DNA of 64,000 bases from assembly GCF_014205295.1 (NCBI RefSeq), contig NZ_JACHNF010000001.1, positions 1,984,001-2,048,000 on the forward strand, given 5' to 3'. Origin of the DNA: Kribbella solani. Lineage in GTDB: Bacteria > Actinomycetota > Actinomycetes > Propionibacteriales > Kribbellaceae. The notes below the pieces were generated by a model. It searched no databases and had not been told where the DNA came from. It saw only the letters and a list, made by a program, of their open reading frames with translations. Position numbers and translations under genes: made by a program. Positions 47,200 through 58,056 of the stretch are shown here, piece by piece (position 1 is the first letter of the stretch; each line of letters starts with the position of its first letter).

Positions 47200-48597
47200 A
47201 TGGATGCGATCGATCTGGCTCGGTGGCAGTTCGGGATCACCACCGTTTACCACTTCTTGTTCGTGCCGATCACCATCGGCCTGTCGGCGCTCGTGGCCGG
47301 CCTGCACACGGCCTGGTACCGCACCGGGAAGATGAAGTACCGGCAGCTCACCCAGTTCTGGGGCAAGTTGTTCCTGATCAACTTCGCGATGGGCGTCGTC
47401 ACCGGCATCGTGCAGGAGTTCCAGTTCGGGATGAACTGGAGTGCCTACTCGAAGTTCGTCGGCGACATCTTCGGCGCCCCGCTGGCGATCGAGGGCCTGC
47501 TCGCCTTCTTCCTCGAGTCCACCTTCCTCGGGCTCTGGATCTTCGGCTGGGACCGGCTGCCGAAGAAGCTGCACCTCGCCTCGATCTGGCTCGTTGCCAT
47601 CGGCACCCAGCTGTCGGCGTACTTCATCCTGGCCGCGAACTCCTGGATGCAGTGGCCGGTCGGATACACGTACAACAAGGCCTCCGGCCGGGCCGAGCTG
47701 CACGACTTCGGTGCGGTGCTGACCAACAAGGTCGCGCTCGTGACCTTCCCACACACGATCGCGGCGTGCTTCCTGACCGGTGGCGCGTTCATGCTCGGGA
47801 TCGCCCTGTGGCATCTGCTGCGCGGCGGCAAGGAGCGCACCGAGCTGTTCCGCCCGGCGGTCAAGCTCGGCGCGATCACCGTCCTGGTCGCCGCCGTCGC
47901 GGTGCTCGTGACCGGAGACATCCAGGGCAAGATCATGACCGAGACCCAGCCGATGAAGATGGCCGCGGCCGAGGCACTGTACGACACGGCCCAGCCGGCC
48001 GGCTTCTCGCTGCTGACCATCGGCTCGCTCGACGGGCAGCGCGAGGTGTGGTCGCTGACGGTGCCGCACGGGCTGTCGTTCCTGGCCACCGGCACCTGGA
48101 ACGGCAAGGTCCAGGGCATCAACGACCTCCAGCAGGCGTACGAACAGCGCTTCGGCCCGGGCAGCTACAAACCGAACATCCCGGTCACGTACTGGACGTT
48201 CCGGTTGATGATCCTCTTCGGCGCCCTGTCGGCGCTGATAGCGCTCATCGCGCTGTGGTACATCCGCGCCGGCAGCCGTTCCCCGTCGAAGTGGCTGGTA
48301 CGGTCCGCGATCGCGCTGCCGCTGCTTCCCCTGGCCGCGAACAGCTTCGGCTGGATCTTCACCGAGATGGGCCGCCAGCCGTGGATCGTGTTCGGCCTGA
48401 TGCAGACCCGCGACGGCGTCTCACCGACCGTCGGGGCCGGCTCGGTCCTCACCTCGATGATCACCTTCACCGTGCTGTACGGCGTACTCGCGGTGATCGA
48501 GGTGGCCCTGTTGCTCCGCTTCGCGAAGGCCGTACCGGCGGCACCCGCCGGTCCGGAGTCCGAGCTCGCCGAACCCGACGCCGCCTTCCTGTACTGA
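47200..48597 (+). CDS. cydA: Cytochrome bd oxidase subunit I
   Basis: A 465-residue quinol oxidase subunit carrying haems b558, b595 and d. The N-terminal haem ligand His lies in TVYHFLFVPITIGLS (His18). GRQPWIVFGLMQTRDGVS is the conserved loop after the quinol-binding region. The Q-loop is the short type. The start at ATG 47200 follows GAGGA; an upstream GTG at 47176 would add eight residues. First of cydABDC. Confidence 0.93.
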   Translation: MDAIDLARWQFGITTVYHFLFVPITIGLSALVAGLHTAWYRTGKMKYRQLTQFWGKLFLINFAMGVVTGIVQEFQFGMNWSAYSKFVGDIFGAPLAIEGLLAFFLESTFLGLWIFGWDRLPKKLHLASIWLVAIGTQLSAYFILAANSWMQWPVGYTYNKASGRAELHDFGAVLTNKVALVTFPHTIAACFLTGGAFMLGIALWHLLRGGKERTELFRPAVKLGAITVLVAAVAVLVTGDIQGKIMTETQPMKMAAAEALYDTAQPAGFSLLTIGSLDGQREVWSLTVPHGLSFLATGTWNGKVQGINDLQQAYEQRFGPGSYKPNIPVTYWTFRLMILFGALSALIALIALWYIRAGSRSPSKWLVRSAIALPLLPLAANSFGWIFTEMGRQPWIVFGLMQTRDGVSPTVGAGSVLTSMITFTVLYGVLAVIEVALLLRFAKAVPAAPAGPESELAEPDAAFLY

Positions 48598-48606
48598 GGA
48601 GTCTCC

Positions 48607-49626
48607 GTGCATCTCACCGACATCTGGTTTCTGCTGATCGCGGTCCTCTGGACCGGCTACCTGGTGCTCGAGGGCTTCGACTTCGGGGTCGGCATGCTGC
48701 TGCCCGCGGTCGCGAAGGAACCGGTCGACCGCCAGGTCACGCTCCGGACCATCGGTCCGGTCTGGGACGGCAACGAAGTGTGGCTGCTGGTCGCCGGCGG
48801 CGCCACCTTTGCTGCCTTTCCCTTCTGGTACGCCACGCTGTTCTCCGGCTTCTACCTGGCGCTGCTCGTCATCCTGGTGGCGCTGATCGTGCGCGGTCTC
48901 GCCCTGGAGTACCGCAACAAGCTGCCCGACGGCGCGTGGCACCGGCGCTGGGACCTCGCGATCACCATCGGCAGCGCGGTGCCGGCGCTGCTGTGGGGCG
49001 TCGCGCTGGCCAACATCGTTCGCGGCGTACCCCTGGACGCACAACACAACTTCACCGGCAACTTCTTCACCCTGCTGAACCCGTACGCCCTGCTCGGTGG
49101 ACTCACCACGCTGGTGCTGTTCGCACTGCACGGCGCGATCTTCCTCGCCCTCAAGACTCATGGTCCGGTTCGCGACCGGGCCCGTGCCCTGGTACTGCCG
49201 CTGGGCGGCGCGACCGCGCTGCTGGCGGCCGCCTTCCTGATCTGGACGCAGTCGTACGACGGATCGTGGATCACCTGGACGCTCGCAGTGCTGGCGGCAG
49301 TGTGTCTGCTCGGCGGGATCATCGCCTCCCGCGCGGGCCGCGACGGCCTCGGCTTCCTCGGTACGGCGGCCACGATCGTCCTGGCCGCGGCGACGCTGTT
49401 CGTCACCCTCTACCCGAACGTCCTGCCCTCCACCACCGACCCGGCCTTCAGCTTGACCACCACGAATGCGGCATCGACGCACTACACCCTGACGATCATG
49501 ACCTGGGTCGCGGCGGTGTTCACGCCGATCGTGCTGCTCTACCAGAGCTACACCTACTGGGTGTTCCGCGGGCGGCTGACCCGCGACGACATCCCCCAGG
49601 CCGCCCGGCAAGCCAGGGCGGCCTGA
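48607..49626 (+). CDS. cydB: Cytochrome bd oxidase subunit II
   Basis: A 339-residue membrane subunit with about eight helices. The family start LTDIWFLLIAVLWTGYLVLEGFDFGVG and the GPVWDGNEVWLL block are clear. It starts with GTG at 48607 nine bases after cydA and shares one base with the cydD start. Confidence 0.93.
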   Translation: MHLTDIWFLLIAVLWTGYLVLEGFDFGVGMLLPAVAKEPVDRQVTLRTIGPVWDGNEVWLLVAGGATFAAFPFWYATLFSGFYLALLVILVALIVRGLALEYRNKLPDGAWHRRWDLAITIGSAVPALLWGVALANIVRGVPLDAQHNFTGNFFTLLNPYALLGGLTTLVLFALHGAIFLALKTHGPVRDRARALVLPLGGATALLAAAFLIWTQSYDGSWITWTLAVLAAVCLLGGIIASRAGRDGLGFLGTAATIVLAAATLFVTLYPNVLPSTTDPAFSLTTTNAASTHYTLTIMTWVAAVFTPIVLLYQSYTYWVFRGRLTRDDIPQAARQARAA

Positions 49627-51299
49627 TGCCGGCCGTCGATCGGCGACTGCTCCGGTACACCCGCGGCACCAGGATCTTCCTGGTGCTGTCCGGTGTGATC
49701 GGGACCGCGCAGGCCCTCCTCATCCTGCTCCAGGCCTGGCTGCTCGCCGGGATCATCGCCGGCGCCTTCCTCGACGGACTCGACCTCGGCCGGCTCCGCG
49801 GCCGGGTGATCGCGCTCGCCTGCGCCCTGCTCGGCCGGGCCGTCCTGTCCTGGGTCGCGGAAGTCGTCGCGCAGCGATGCTCGGCGGCGGTCAAGTCCGA
49901 GCTGCGGATGCGGTTCCTGGAGAAGATCACCGCCCTCGGCCCGCGCTGGCTGACCGGCGAGCGCAGCGGCGAGCTGACCACGCTGGCGACCCGCGGTATC
50001 GATGCCCTCGACGACTACTTCGCGAAGTATCTGCCCCAGCTCGTGCTGGTCACCGTCGTACCCCTGGTGGTCGCGGCCCGGATGCTGACGGCGGACTGGC
50101 CGAGCGCGCTGATCGTTCTCGTCACGCTGCCGCTGATTCCGCTCTTCATGGTGCTCGTCGGGCTCGCCACCAAGGCGGCGACCGCGCGGCAGTGGGCCAC
50201 CCTGCAGACGCTCGCGCAGCACTTCCTGGACGTGCTCGCGGGCCTCGGCACGCTGAAGGTGTTCGGCCGTTCCCGCGCCCAGGTCGAGACCATCCGCCGG
50301 TTGTCCGACCAGCAGCGCCGGACGACGCTCGCCACGCTGCGGATCGCCTTCCTGTCGTCCCTTGTCCTTGAACTCGTCGCGACGCTGTCCGTCGCGCTCG
50401 TTGCCGTTTCGGTGGGCCTGCGACTGGTCGACGGGCGGCTCCCCTTGCAGACGGCGCTGCTGGTTCTGATCCTCGCGCCGGAGGCGTACCTGCCGTTCCG
50501 CCTGCTCGGTGCGCACTATCACGCGAGCGCGGAAGGCCTGGCCGCGGCGGACGAATTGTTCGCCGTCATCGAGCAGGCCGCGCCGCCGCGAGGCGGTCAG
50601 CTCGTGGCTCCGGCCGCCGGGCTCGTCCTCCGCGGTGTCACGGTGCACGGCCGGCCACGGGACTCCGGCCGCCCCGGGGAAGACAGGCTCGACGGGCCCG
50701 AGCAGCCGGTGCTCGACGAGGTCTCATTCGTGATCCCGGCCGGGCAGGTGACCGGAATCACCGGCGCCAGCGGCGGTGGGAAGAGCACGCTGCTCGGGCT
50801 CCTGCTGGGCACGATCCGTCCGGACCGCGGCCAGGTGCTTGCCGGCGGCATCGATCTCGTCACCGCCGATCCCGGGCACTGGCGGCGGGGCGTCTCCTGG
50901 ATGAGCCAGGACCCGGTGTTGTTCGCGGGGACGGTCGCCGCCAATATCCGGCTCGGAGACGGTGGTCGTGGCGCCGCCGATGACGCCGCGGTCCGGCGGG
51001 CCGCCCGCGCGGCGCGGGTCGACGTACCGCTGGACCTTGTCCTGGGTGAACGCGGTGCCGGCGTCTCGGCGGGTCAGCGCCGCCGGATCGCACTGGCACG
51101 GGCGATCCTCCGCGACGCTCCGTTGCTGCTCCTCGACGAGCCGACCGAGAGCGTCGACCCCGGGACCGAGCAGGCCTTGCTCGAATCGCTTCCGGCCGCG
51201 TTCGCCGGCCGCACCGTCGTCATCGTCACTCACCGCCCGGCTCTGCTCGGCCTGTGCGACCAGGTCATCCAGCTCGACCGGACGGCGGTACCGGCATGA
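49626..51299 (+). CDS. cydD: Cysteine/glutathione ABC exporter subunit CydD
   Basis: A 557-residue half-transporter needed to assemble cytochrome bd. Six membrane helices are followed by an ATPase with Walker A GASGGGKST, signature VSAGQRRRIALARAIL and Walker B LLLLDEPTE. The stop of cydB overlaps its ATG (TGATG), and its end overlaps cydC by four bases. Confidence 0.9.
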   Translation: MPAVDRRLLRYTRGTRIFLVLSGVIGTAQALLILLQAWLLAGIIAGAFLDGLDLGRLRGRVIALACALLGRAVLSWVAEVVAQRCSAAVKSELRMRFLEKITALGPRWLTGERSGELTTLATRGIDALDDYFAKYLPQLVLVTVVPLVVAARMLTADWPSALIVLVTLPLIPLFMVLVGLATKAATARQWATLQTLAQHFLDVLAGLGTLKVFGRSRAQVETIRRLSDQQRRTTLATLRIAFLSSLVLELVATLSVALVAVSVGLRLVDGRLPLQTALLVLILAPEAYLPFRLLGAHYHASAEGLAAADELFAVIEQAAPPRGGQLVAPAAGLVLRGVTVHGRPRDSGRPGEDRLDGPEQPVLDEVSFVIPAGQVTGITGASGGGKSTLLGLLLGTIRPDRGQVLAGGIDLVTADPGHWRRGVSWMSQDPVLFAGTVAANIRLGDGGRGAADDAAVRRAARAARVDVPLDLVLGERGAGVSAGQRRRIALARAILRDAPLLLLDEPTESVDPGTEQALLESLPAAFAGRTVVIVTHRPALLGLCDQVIQLDRTAVPA

Positions 51300-53059
51300 G
51301 TACGTTCCGCTGGCTGACCTCAGTCGTCCGGCCCGAGCTCAGGCGGCTCGCCGCCGCCGCCCTGCTGGGAGCGCTCGCGATGGCGTGCTCGATCGGCCTG
51401 ATGGCGACCTCGGCCTGGCTGATCTCGCGGGCCGCCCAGCACCCGCCCGTGCTGTACCTGACGGTGGCGATCGTCGCAGTCCGCGCCTTCGGCATCGGGC
51501 GCGGAGCACTCCGGTACGCCGAACGGCTCGTCGGCCACGACGCCGCCTTCCGCGTACTGGGCCGGACCCGGGTGCGCGCCTGGATCGACCTCGACCGGGC
51601 CGCGCCGGCCGGCCTCGGTGGTACGCGCGCCGGCGACCTGCTCACCCGGGTCACCCGCGACGTCGACGCCATCCAGGACCTGCTCGTCCGCGCCCTGCTC
51701 CCGCTCGCGGTCAGCCTGCTCACCGGGATCGCCGCCGTCGCACTGCTCACCGCTCTGCTGCCGGCCGCCGGAGCCGTCCTGCTGATCGGGCTCGCGGTCG
51801 CGGGCCTGGGCGCGCCCGTGGCGGCGCTGCTGCTGCCGGCCCGCGCCGAGCACCGCTTCGCGTCGGTCAGGTCGCAGCTCACTACCGACGTCCACGAACT
51901 GCTGACCGGCCTGCCAGATCTCACCGCGTACGGCGCGACCGATCAGCGGCTGGGGCAGATCCGGCGGCAGGACGCCCGGCTCACCGGCATTCTGCGCCGC
52001 TCGGCGTTCTCCGACGGAGTCGGCGCGGCGGTGGCGAACGCCGCACTCGCGTGCACCGTGACAGGCGAGATCCTGGTCGGTGTCGCCGCGGTCCGCGACG
52101 GCCGGCTCGCGGGCGTCGTGCTCGCCGTACTGGTCCTCACTCCGCTGGCGGCCTTCGAGCTCGTCACTCCGCTGCCGGCCGCGGCAACGCACCTGGTCCG
52201 TGGCTGGCAGGCTGCTGGGCGGTTGCACGCACTGGCCGGCCTCCCGGCCCCATCAGTTGCCTGGGGCACCGACCCGGTCCCCGCCCAGGCACTGTCCGCG
52301 ACCGCCGGCGCGCTGTCGGCGAGCCGGCTCATCGTCCGCTGGCCCGGTGCCGCCGCCCCGGCGGTGACCGGTGCCGACCTCGACCTGCGGCCGGGCCGGC
52401 GGGTCGGGCTGATCGGGCCGAGCGGCTCCGGGAAGAGCACCCTGGCGGCGGCCCTGATGGGCTTCCTCACGCCGGAGGCGGGCCAGGTCACATTCTGCGG
52501 AACCGGCCTGGCCGGGCTCGACGAGGCCGCGTACCGACGGCTTGTCGTGCTGTGCGGGCAGGACGATCACGTCTTCGACGCCACCCTCCGGGAGAACCTG
52601 CGGATCGGCCGCCCGAACGCGACCGACGGGGAACTGTTCGACGCCCTCGACCGGGTCCGCCTCGGCGCCTGGGTACGACGGCAACCGGGCGGGCTCGGCA
52701 CCACCGTCGGCGAGCGCGGCGCCCGCCTTTCCGGCGGCGAGCGTCAGCGCCTCGTCCTCGCGCGCGCACTGCTCGCGGATCCCGCCGTGCTGATCCTCGA
52801 CGAACCCACCGCGCACCTGGACGGCCCGACCGCCGACGACCTCATCCATGACATCACCCGCGCCACCGAGGGGCGGGCCACGCTGCTCATCACCCACCGC
52901 CACCGCGATCTCGAGGCGGTCGACGACATCGTCGGCCTCTCGGAGGAGAACCCATGCACGAACTCACCGGAAAGCCCTTGTCCGCCGAGGAAGCCGCCGA
53001 TCTCGACGCGTACTGGCGCGCCGCCAACTATCTCTCCGTGGGCCAGATCTACCTGCTGA
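51296..53059 (+). CDS. cydC: Cysteine/glutathione ABC exporter subunit CydC
   Basis: A 587-residue partner of CydD. The membrane domain contains [16 protein letters not shown]. The ATPase has [25 protein letters not shown] and [12 protein letters not shown]. The expected C-terminus is around ...[16 protein letters not shown]. The frame continues about 36 residues more as a Pro/Thr/Ser-rich tail that runs 106 bases into the phosphoketolase gene. The tail looks like an accidental extension rather than a domain. Confidence 0.87.
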   Translation: MSTFRWLTSVVRPELRRLAAAALLGALAMACSIGLMATSAWLISRAAQHPPVLYLTVAIVAVRAFGIGRGALRYAERLVGHDAAFRVLGRTRVRAWIDLDRAAPAGLGGTRAGDLLTRVTRDVDAIQDLLVRALLPLAVSLLTGIAAVALLTALLPAAGAVLLIGLAVAGLGAPVAALLLPARAEHRFASVRSQLTTDVHELLTGLPDLTAYGATDQRLGQIRRQDARLTGILRRSAFSDGVGAAVANAALACTVTGEILVGVAAVRDGRLAGVVLAVLVLTPLAAFELVTPLPAAATHLVRGWQAAGRLHALAGLPAPSVAWGTDPVPAQALSATAGALSASRLIVRWPGAAAPAVTGADLDLRPGRRVGLIGPSGSGKSTLAAALMGFLTPEAGQVTFCGTGLAGLDEAAYRRLVVLCGQDDHVFDATLRENLRIGRPNATDGELFDALDRVRLGAWVRRQPGGLGTTVGERGARLSGGERQRLVLARALLADPAVLILDEPTAHLDGPTADDLIHDITRATEGRATLLITHRHRDLEAVDDIVGLSEENPCTNSPESPCPPRKPPISTRTGAPPTISPWARSTC

Positions 53060-55326
53060 CCAACCCGCTGCTGACCGAGCCGCTGCAGGCTGAGCAGATC
53101 AAGCCACGGCTGCTCGGCCACTGGGGCACCACACCCGGACTGAACCTGCTCTACACCCATCTGAACCGGGTGATCCGCCGCCGCGATCTGACCATGATGT
53201 ACGTCATCGGCCCCGGGCACGGCGGGCCGGCGATCGCCGCCAACACCTGGCTCGAAGGCAGCTACAGCGAAACCTGTCCGGACGTCTCCCGGGACGCGGC
53301 CGGGATGGCGCGGCTGTTCCGCCAGTTCTCGTTTCCCGGCGGCATCCCGAGCCACGTGGCACCGGAGCTGCCGGGATCGATCCACGAGGGCGGCGAGCTC
53401 GGCTACTCACTCAGCCACGCGTACGGCGCCGTACTCGACAACCCGGAGCTGGTGGTCGCGTGTGTGATCGGCGACGGCGAGGCCGAGACCGGCCCGCTGG
53501 CGACCTCGTGGCACTCGAACAAGTTCCTCGACCCGGCGACCGACGGCGCGGTGCTGCCGATCCTGCACCTCAACGGCTACAAGATCGCCAACCCGACGGT
53601 GCTCGCCCGGATCGGGGACGACGAGCTGACCCGGCTGCTCGAAGGCTACGGCTACCGGCCGTACCTCGTCGACGGCGCCGAGCCCGAGCACGTACACCAG
53701 GCACTCGCCCTCACGCTCGACCAGGCCCTCGACGACATCACCGCGATCCAGCAGGAGGCACGATCCGGCCGGCCGGTGAAACGACGGCCCTGGCCGATGA
53801 TCGTCCTGCGTACGCCGAAAGGCTGGACCGGGCCGCGCGAGGTCGACGGCGTACCGGTGGAAGGAACCTGGCGCGCTCATCAAGTGCCGCTGGCCGGTGT
53901 GCGTACGTCGCCGGAACACCGGCGGATGCTCGAGGACTGGCTGCGCAGCTATCGCCCGGAGGAACTCTTCGACGCCGCCGGCCGCCCGGTGGCACGGCTG
54001 CTGCAACAGGTGCCCGCGCACCCGATGGGTGCCAGTCCGCACAGCAACGGCGGACTGCTCCGGCGCGACCTCGAGCTGCCGCCGCTCACCGGATACGCCG
54101 TGCCCGTGCGGCATCCTGGCGAGTCCGAGCACGAGCCGACCCGGGTCCTCGGGTACTACCTGCGCGACGTGATGCAGGCGAGCCTTCCGTACCGCAACTT
54201 CCGGGTCTTCGGGCCGGACGAGACCGCCTCCAACCGGCTGGACGCGCTGTACGACGTGACCGGCAAGGCCTGGAACGCCGAGGTACTGCCGACCGACGAG
54301 CACCTCGCGGTCGACGGCCGGGTGATGGAGATACTCAGTGAGCACACCTGCCAAGGCTGGCTGGAGGGATACCTGCTGACCGGACGTCACGGCTGGTTCT
54401 CCTGCTACGAGGCGTTCGTCCACATCGTCGACTCCATGGTCAACCAGCACGCCAAGTGGCTGAAGGTCACCCGTGCACTGCCCTGGCGGCGACCGATCGC
54501 GTCGCTGAACTACCTCCTCACCTCCCACGTCTGGCGGCAGGACCACAACGGCTTCTCCCACCAGGACCCCGGATTCATCGACCACGTCGTGAACAAGAAG
54601 GCCGAGGTCATCCGCGTCTACCTCCCGCCGGACACCAACACCCTGCTGGCGACCGCCGAGCACTGCCTGCGCGGTACGGACTACATCAACGTCATCGTGG
54701 CCGGAAAACAGCCGCAGGCCGACTGGCTCGCGCCCGAGGCCGCCGCGCTGCACTGCGCCCGCGGCATCGGTGTCTGGGAGTTCGCGAGCAACGACGCCGG
54801 CGAACCCGACGTGGTGATGGCGTGCGCGGGCGACGTCCCGACACTGGAGACGCTCGCGGCCGTCAGCCTGTTGCACGAGCACCTGCCGGCGTTGAAGATC
54901 CGCGTCGTGAACGTGGTCGACCTGATGCGGCTGCAGCCGGCCAGTGAACATCCGCACGGACTGCCGGATGCCGATTTCGACGCGCTGTTCAGCACGGACA
55001 AGCCGGTCATCTTCGCGTACCACGGCTATCCCTGGCTGATCCACCGGCTCACCTACCGGCGGACGAACCACGACAACCTCCATGTCCGCGGGTACAAGGA
55101 GGAAGGCACCACCACCACGCCGTTCGACATGGTGGTACGCAACGACCTCGACCGGTTCCATCTCGCCCTCGACGTCATCGACCGGGTACCCGGCCTGGCC
55201 CAGCGCGCCGCGGACGTACGGCAATGGCTGATCGACCAGCGTGCCCGGCACCACGAATACATCCTCGAGCACGGCGAGGACCTGCCCGAGATCCGCGACT
55301 GGCACTGGCGAAGGAGGCCGGCATGA
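52954..55326 (+). CDS. xfp: Xylulose-5-phosphate/fructose-6-phosphate phosphoketolase
   Basis: A 790-residue thiamine-diphosphate enzyme of standard length that splits xylulose-5-P (or fructose-6-P) with phosphate to acetyl-phosphate and a sugar phosphate. [21 protein letters not shown] near residue 88 and [19 protein letters not shown] are diagnostic, and [11 protein letters not shown] lies in the middle domain. GGAGGAG precedes the ATG even though it lies within the 3' end of cydC. It is coupled to the following universal stress protein gene (ATGA overlap). Confidence 0.93.
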   Translation: MHELTGKPLSAEEAADLDAYWRAANYLSVGQIYLLTNPLLTEPLQAEQIKPRLLGHWGTTPGLNLLYTHLNRVIRRRDLTMMYVIGPGHGGPAIAANTWLEGSYSETCPDVSRDAAGMARLFRQFSFPGGIPSHVAPELPGSIHEGGELGYSLSHAYGAVLDNPELVVACVIGDGEAETGPLATSWHSNKFLDPATDGAVLPILHLNGYKIANPTVLARIGDDELTRLLEGYGYRPYLVDGAEPEHVHQALALTLDQALDDITAIQQEARSGRPVKRRPWPMIVLRTPKGWTGPREVDGVPVEGTWRAHQVPLAGVRTSPEHRRMLEDWLRSYRPEELFDAAGRPVARLLQQVPAHPMGASPHSNGGLLRRDLELPPLTGYAVPVRHPGESEHEPTRVLGYYLRDVMQASLPYRNFRVFGPDETASNRLDALYDVTGKAWNAEVLPTDEHLAVDGRVMEILSEHTCQGWLEGYLLTGRHGWFSCYEAFVHIVDSMVNQHAKWLKVTRALPWRRPIASLNYLLTSHVWRQDHNGFSHQDPGFIDHVVNKKAEVIRVYLPPDTNTLLATAEHCLRGTDYINVIVAGKQPQADWLAPEAAALHCARGIGVWEFASNDAGEPDVVMACAGDVPTLETLAAVSLLHEHLPALKIRVVNVVDLMRLQPASEHPHGLPDADFDALFSTDKPVIFAYHGYPWLIHRLTYRRTNHDNLHVRGYKEEGTTTTPFDMVVRNDLDRFHLALDVIDRVPGLAQRAADVRQWLIDQRARHHEYILEHGEDLPEIRDWHWRRRPA

Positions 55327-56138
55327 CCGGGAGAAAAGTTGTCGTAGGCATCGACGGCAGGCCCGACTGCGAGAACGCGATCCGCTGGGGCGCGGCCGAG
55401 GCGGCCGCGCGCGGAGTCGAGCTGCAGCTGGTGCATGCGTTCGTGTGGGCCGAGTTCCGGGTGCCGCTCGGGCCGAGCGACCTGGCGCCGGGGCTGCGGG
55501 CCCAGGCCGAGAAGATCGTCGCGGATGCCGTCGAGCTGGCCCGGAGGTGCGAACCGGCCGTTTCGGTGACGGGTCGGTACGTCGATGGCTTCCCGCCGGC
55601 CGTACTGCTCGCGGAGTCGGCGACCGCCGGGCTGATCGTGATCGGCAGCCGCGTGACCGGACGTCTGCTCAGCCTGCTGGTCAGCTCGGCGGGCGTCGAA
55701 CTGTCGGCGAACGCGCTGTGCCCGGTGGTCGTCGTACGGCCTGGTGACGACGCCCTCGCCGGCAGCCGGGTGGTGGTCGGGTACGACGGTTCGCCGGCCG
55801 CCGGCGCCGCCGTCGAATTCGGGCTCGCGTACGCGGACCGGCACGACCTCCCGGCCCGGATCGTCGCGGTCCTGGACGGCGAGGACGACGACCACGACCT
55901 GCTGGCCGGGATCCGCGCTCACGCGCAGGCCGGCCGGGCCGAGCTGATCGAGGTGGACGGGCACCCCTCGGAGTTGCTGCTCGAATGGTCCGCCGACGCG
56001 CAGCTGCTGGTAGTCGGCTCCCGCGGCCGGGGCGGTTTCGCCGGCCTGCTGCTCGGCTCCGTCAGCCAGACCATGCTGCACCAGGCACCGTGCCCGGTCG
56101 CGGTCATCCCCCAGGCAGCTCTCGAAGGTCCCGCCTAG
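55323..56138 (+). CDS. Universal stress protein, two Usp domains
   Basis: A 271-residue tandem Usp protein. Domain 2 has a canonical nucleotide loop [17 protein letters not shown]. Domain 1 has [17 protein letters not shown], lacking the usual last Gly, so only domain 2 may bind ATP. It is the last gene of the cydABDC-xfp operon. The last codons contain GAAGGTCCC, a chance or vestigial half-site. Confidence 0.87.
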   Translation: MTGRKVVVGIDGRPDCENAIRWGAAEAAARGVELQLVHAFVWAEFRVPLGPSDLAPGLRAQAEKIVADAVELARRCEPAVSVTGRYVDGFPPAVLLAESATAGLIVIGSRVTGRLLSLLVSSAGVELSANALCPVVVVRPGDDALAGSRVVVGYDGSPAAGAAVEFGLAYADRHDLPARIVAVLDGEDDDHDLLAGIRAHAQAGRAELIEVDGHPSELLLEWSADAQLLVVGSRGRGGFAGLLLGSVSQTMLHQAPCPVAVIPQAALEGPA

Positions 56139-56188
56139 CCGCAACGGCCGAAGCCACCCCCGGCACGATCACAGCTGCCGGCGCGCCA

Positions 56189-56296
56189 CCGCTCCTGGTG
56201 CAGGCGCAGCTGCTTGTGCAATCGCAGCTGCTTGTGCAATCGCGGCTGCAAGTGCAAGCACAGCTGCTTGTGCGACCGCGGCTGCTGGTCGGCCGG
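56189..56296. repeat. Six tandem 18-bp imperfect repeats
   Basis: Contiguous units at 56189, 56207, 56225, 56243, 56261 and 56279. Units 2 and 3 are identical (CAGCTGCTTGTGCAATCG), and the others diverge by a few bases. They fill the space from the universal stress protein end to one base before the SHOCT gene stop. Most contain the palindrome GCAGCTGC or GCGGCTGC. Confidence 0.85.
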
Positions 56297-56297
56297 C

Positions 56298-56540
56298 TCA
56301 GATGTCGAGCTCGTGCTCACGCAGCCGGGCCCGGGCGTCGTCGAACTGCTCCTGGGTGAGCTCGCCGGCCGCGAAGCGGCGTTCGAGGATATCCAAGGGT
56401 GACGGGAGCCGGACCGGCGGGTGCCGGCGGGACTGCCGGATCATCCGCACCGTCACCCAGCCCGCACCGCCGACGATCAGGAGCCAGAGCACAACCATGA
56501 TCACGGACCAGAACACCGCGTCCGCCGTCGAATTCATCAT
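56298..56540 (-). CDS. Small membrane protein with SHOCT domain
   Basis: An 80-residue protein: one membrane helix (residues about 9-30), then a basic linker, then a SHOCT motif (DILERRFAAGELTQEQFDDARARL). SHOCT is a short oligomerisation-type domain common in small membrane proteins. Two adjacent ATG codons are possible starts. Its stop touches the 18-bp repeat block. It ends a minus-strand operon after the flavodoxin. Confidence 0.82.
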   Translation of the reverse strand: MMNSTADAVFWSVIMVVLWLLIVGGAGWVTVRMIRQSRRHPPVRLPSPLDILERRFAAGELTQEQFDDARARLREHELDI

Positions 56541-56556
56541 CGCTGGTCCACTCCCC

Positions 56557-57093
56557 TCAGGCAGCCTTCGCCGTACCGGTCAGCAACCGGCCGAGCTCCG
56601 CGCCCCAGCTCCGCGCACGCTCCAGCTCGGCCGCTTCGATCGGTCCGGTGGTCTCGTGCACGAAGAAGCTCTCGGACGTGCTGAGCGGCCGGTAACCCAG
56701 CCGGCGCAGCAGCTTCGCCGCCGACCGCGCCGCCGAGCCCGGCAGCCGCCGGACCCGGGCGATCCGGGTGTCGAACGTGGCCACCCGCGGCGCCTTCGCG
56801 CCGGCCGGTGGTTTCAGAACCGCCAGCCACTCGCGGATGCCGACCTCGACCGGCATCACCAGGTCACCCTGTTTCACGGCTTCCTGCCGCGTCGACAACC
56901 GGCTCATCGAGAACGCGTGCGTCGGTCCCCCGACCACCACCAGCCGGACGCCGTCGGGTACGGCGTCCGGCGCGCGGTTGACCGGCACGGTCTCGGTCTC
57001 GACGTACTCCCGCAACCCGTCCCGGACCGCCCACGCGATCCGCTCGGTGTTGCCGAACATCGACTCGTACACGATCAGTGCACGGACAGCCAT
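56557..57093 (-). CDS. Flavodoxin-family protein
   Basis: A 178-residue FMN-binding fold. The phosphate loop is YESMFGNTERIA (residues 9-20) and LVVVGGPTHAFSMSR is the second FMN loop. It is somewhat longer than minimal flavodoxins. Its likely role is low-potential electron transfer or quinone reduction. GAGAGGAG precedes the ATG, and the operon context is universal stress protein, DoxX and SHOCT. Confidence 0.83.
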   Translation of the reverse strand: MAVRALIVYESMFGNTERIAWAVRDGLREYVETETVPVNRAPDAVPDGVRLVVVGGPTHAFSMSRLSTRQEAVKQGDLVMPVEVGIREWLAVLKPPAGAKAPRVATFDTRIARVRRLPGSAARSAAKLLRRLGYRPLSTSESFFVHETTGPIEAAELERARSWGAELGRLLTGTAKAA

Positions 57094-57130
57094 CGCTTGC
57101 TCCTCTCAATGCCTCCGCACGCACCGGCGG

Positions 57131-58051
57131 TTACACCGGCACGACGGCCAGTGGACAGGTGGCGTGGTGCAGTACGCCCCGGGTCACGGTGCCGAGCAGG
57201 GCGGCCGTGACGCGGGCGTGGTGGTGGGCGCCGACGACGATCAGCTGCGCGTCGGCCTTCGCGGCCCCGTTCAGTACGCCGTCGACCCGGTGGCCACGCC
57301 GGACGTCGACCTCGATGGTCACGTCCGGGTACTTCTGGTTCCACTCGGCGGCCACGTTCTCGAAGTGCCGCTCGGCCTGCTCGCGCATGTCGGCACTCAC
57401 GCCCTCGGCATTCACTGCCTCCCAGCCATACAGGCCCGGCAGGTCGAAGACGTACACGATCCGGACCGGCACGTTCCGCTCGCTCGCCGCGGCGATCGCG
57501 AACTCCATGACCGGAGCGTGATCGTCACCCTGGTCGAGGGCCACCACCACCGGTCCGGCGTGGTCGGACGGCTTCCAGCGGTCCGGCACGATCACTACTG
57601 GAACCGTGGTCTGGGCGACGACCGCTTCCGACGTCGATCCGATCAGCAGCCGCTTGAACGTTCCCATCCCGCGACGGCCGACGACCAGCATCCGGCTGTC
57701 GGCAGCCGCGTCGGTGAGGGTCCGGGCGGGTGGGCCGAGCATCAGCTCGGCCTCGTGGTCGAGCAGACCCTGACCGTCGTCCGGGCTCGCGTCCAGTCCT
57801 TCGCCCAGGCCGGGACCTTGGGCTTCGTTCCGGTGCTCGTCCAGGTAACCCTGGACGGTGTTGACGAGCTCCGTCGCCTGGTCGTCGACCAGGTCCGGCG
57901 GAATGCCGGCGACAGTACGGATCCGCTCATCGATCACATGCACCGCCTGAAGCGGCTCCCGCCGGAGCAGCGACTCCTGCAGAGCCCACTCCATCGCACC
58001 GGTGTCGCGCCACGAGTCGTCGACGCCGACGTGGATAACCGCCTTGCTCAT
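57131..58051 (-). CDS. Universal stress protein, two Usp domains
   Basis: A 306-residue tandem Usp protein. Loops VVGRRGMGTFKRLLIGSTSE and VVGAHHHARVTAALLGTVTR end the two domains. The second has His residues where Gly or Arg are typical. It shares many residues with the protein at 9546-10463, including the ADSRM.VVGRRGxG and RGVLHHAT blocks. It lies five bases after the DoxX gene. Confidence 0.87.
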   Translation of the reverse strand: MSKAVIHVGVDDSWRDTGAMEWALQESLLRREPLQAVHVIDERIRTVAGIPPDLVDDQATELVNTVQGYLDEHRNEAQGPGLGEGLDASPDDGQGLLDHEAELMLGPPARTLTDAAADSRMLVVGRRGMGTFKRLLIGSTSEAVVAQTTVPVVIVPDRWKPSDHAGPVVVALDQGDDHAPVMEFAIAAASERNVPVRIVYVFDLPGLYGWEAVNAEGVSADMREQAERHFENVAAEWNQKYPDVTIEVDVRRGHRVDGVLNGAAKADAQLIVVGAHHHARVTAALLGTVTRGVLHHATCPLAVVPV

Positions 58052-58056
58052 CGCAC

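Noticed and set aside
47223..49625. Upstream extension of the cydD frame over cydA and cydB
   Set aside because: Arg-rich shadow translation; the true start is the ATG at 49626, overlapping the cydB stop, where membrane-domain sequence begins.
56189..56296. CRISPR-like array
   Set aside because: The units are contiguous with no spacers, are only 18 bases long, and there is no cas gene nearby.
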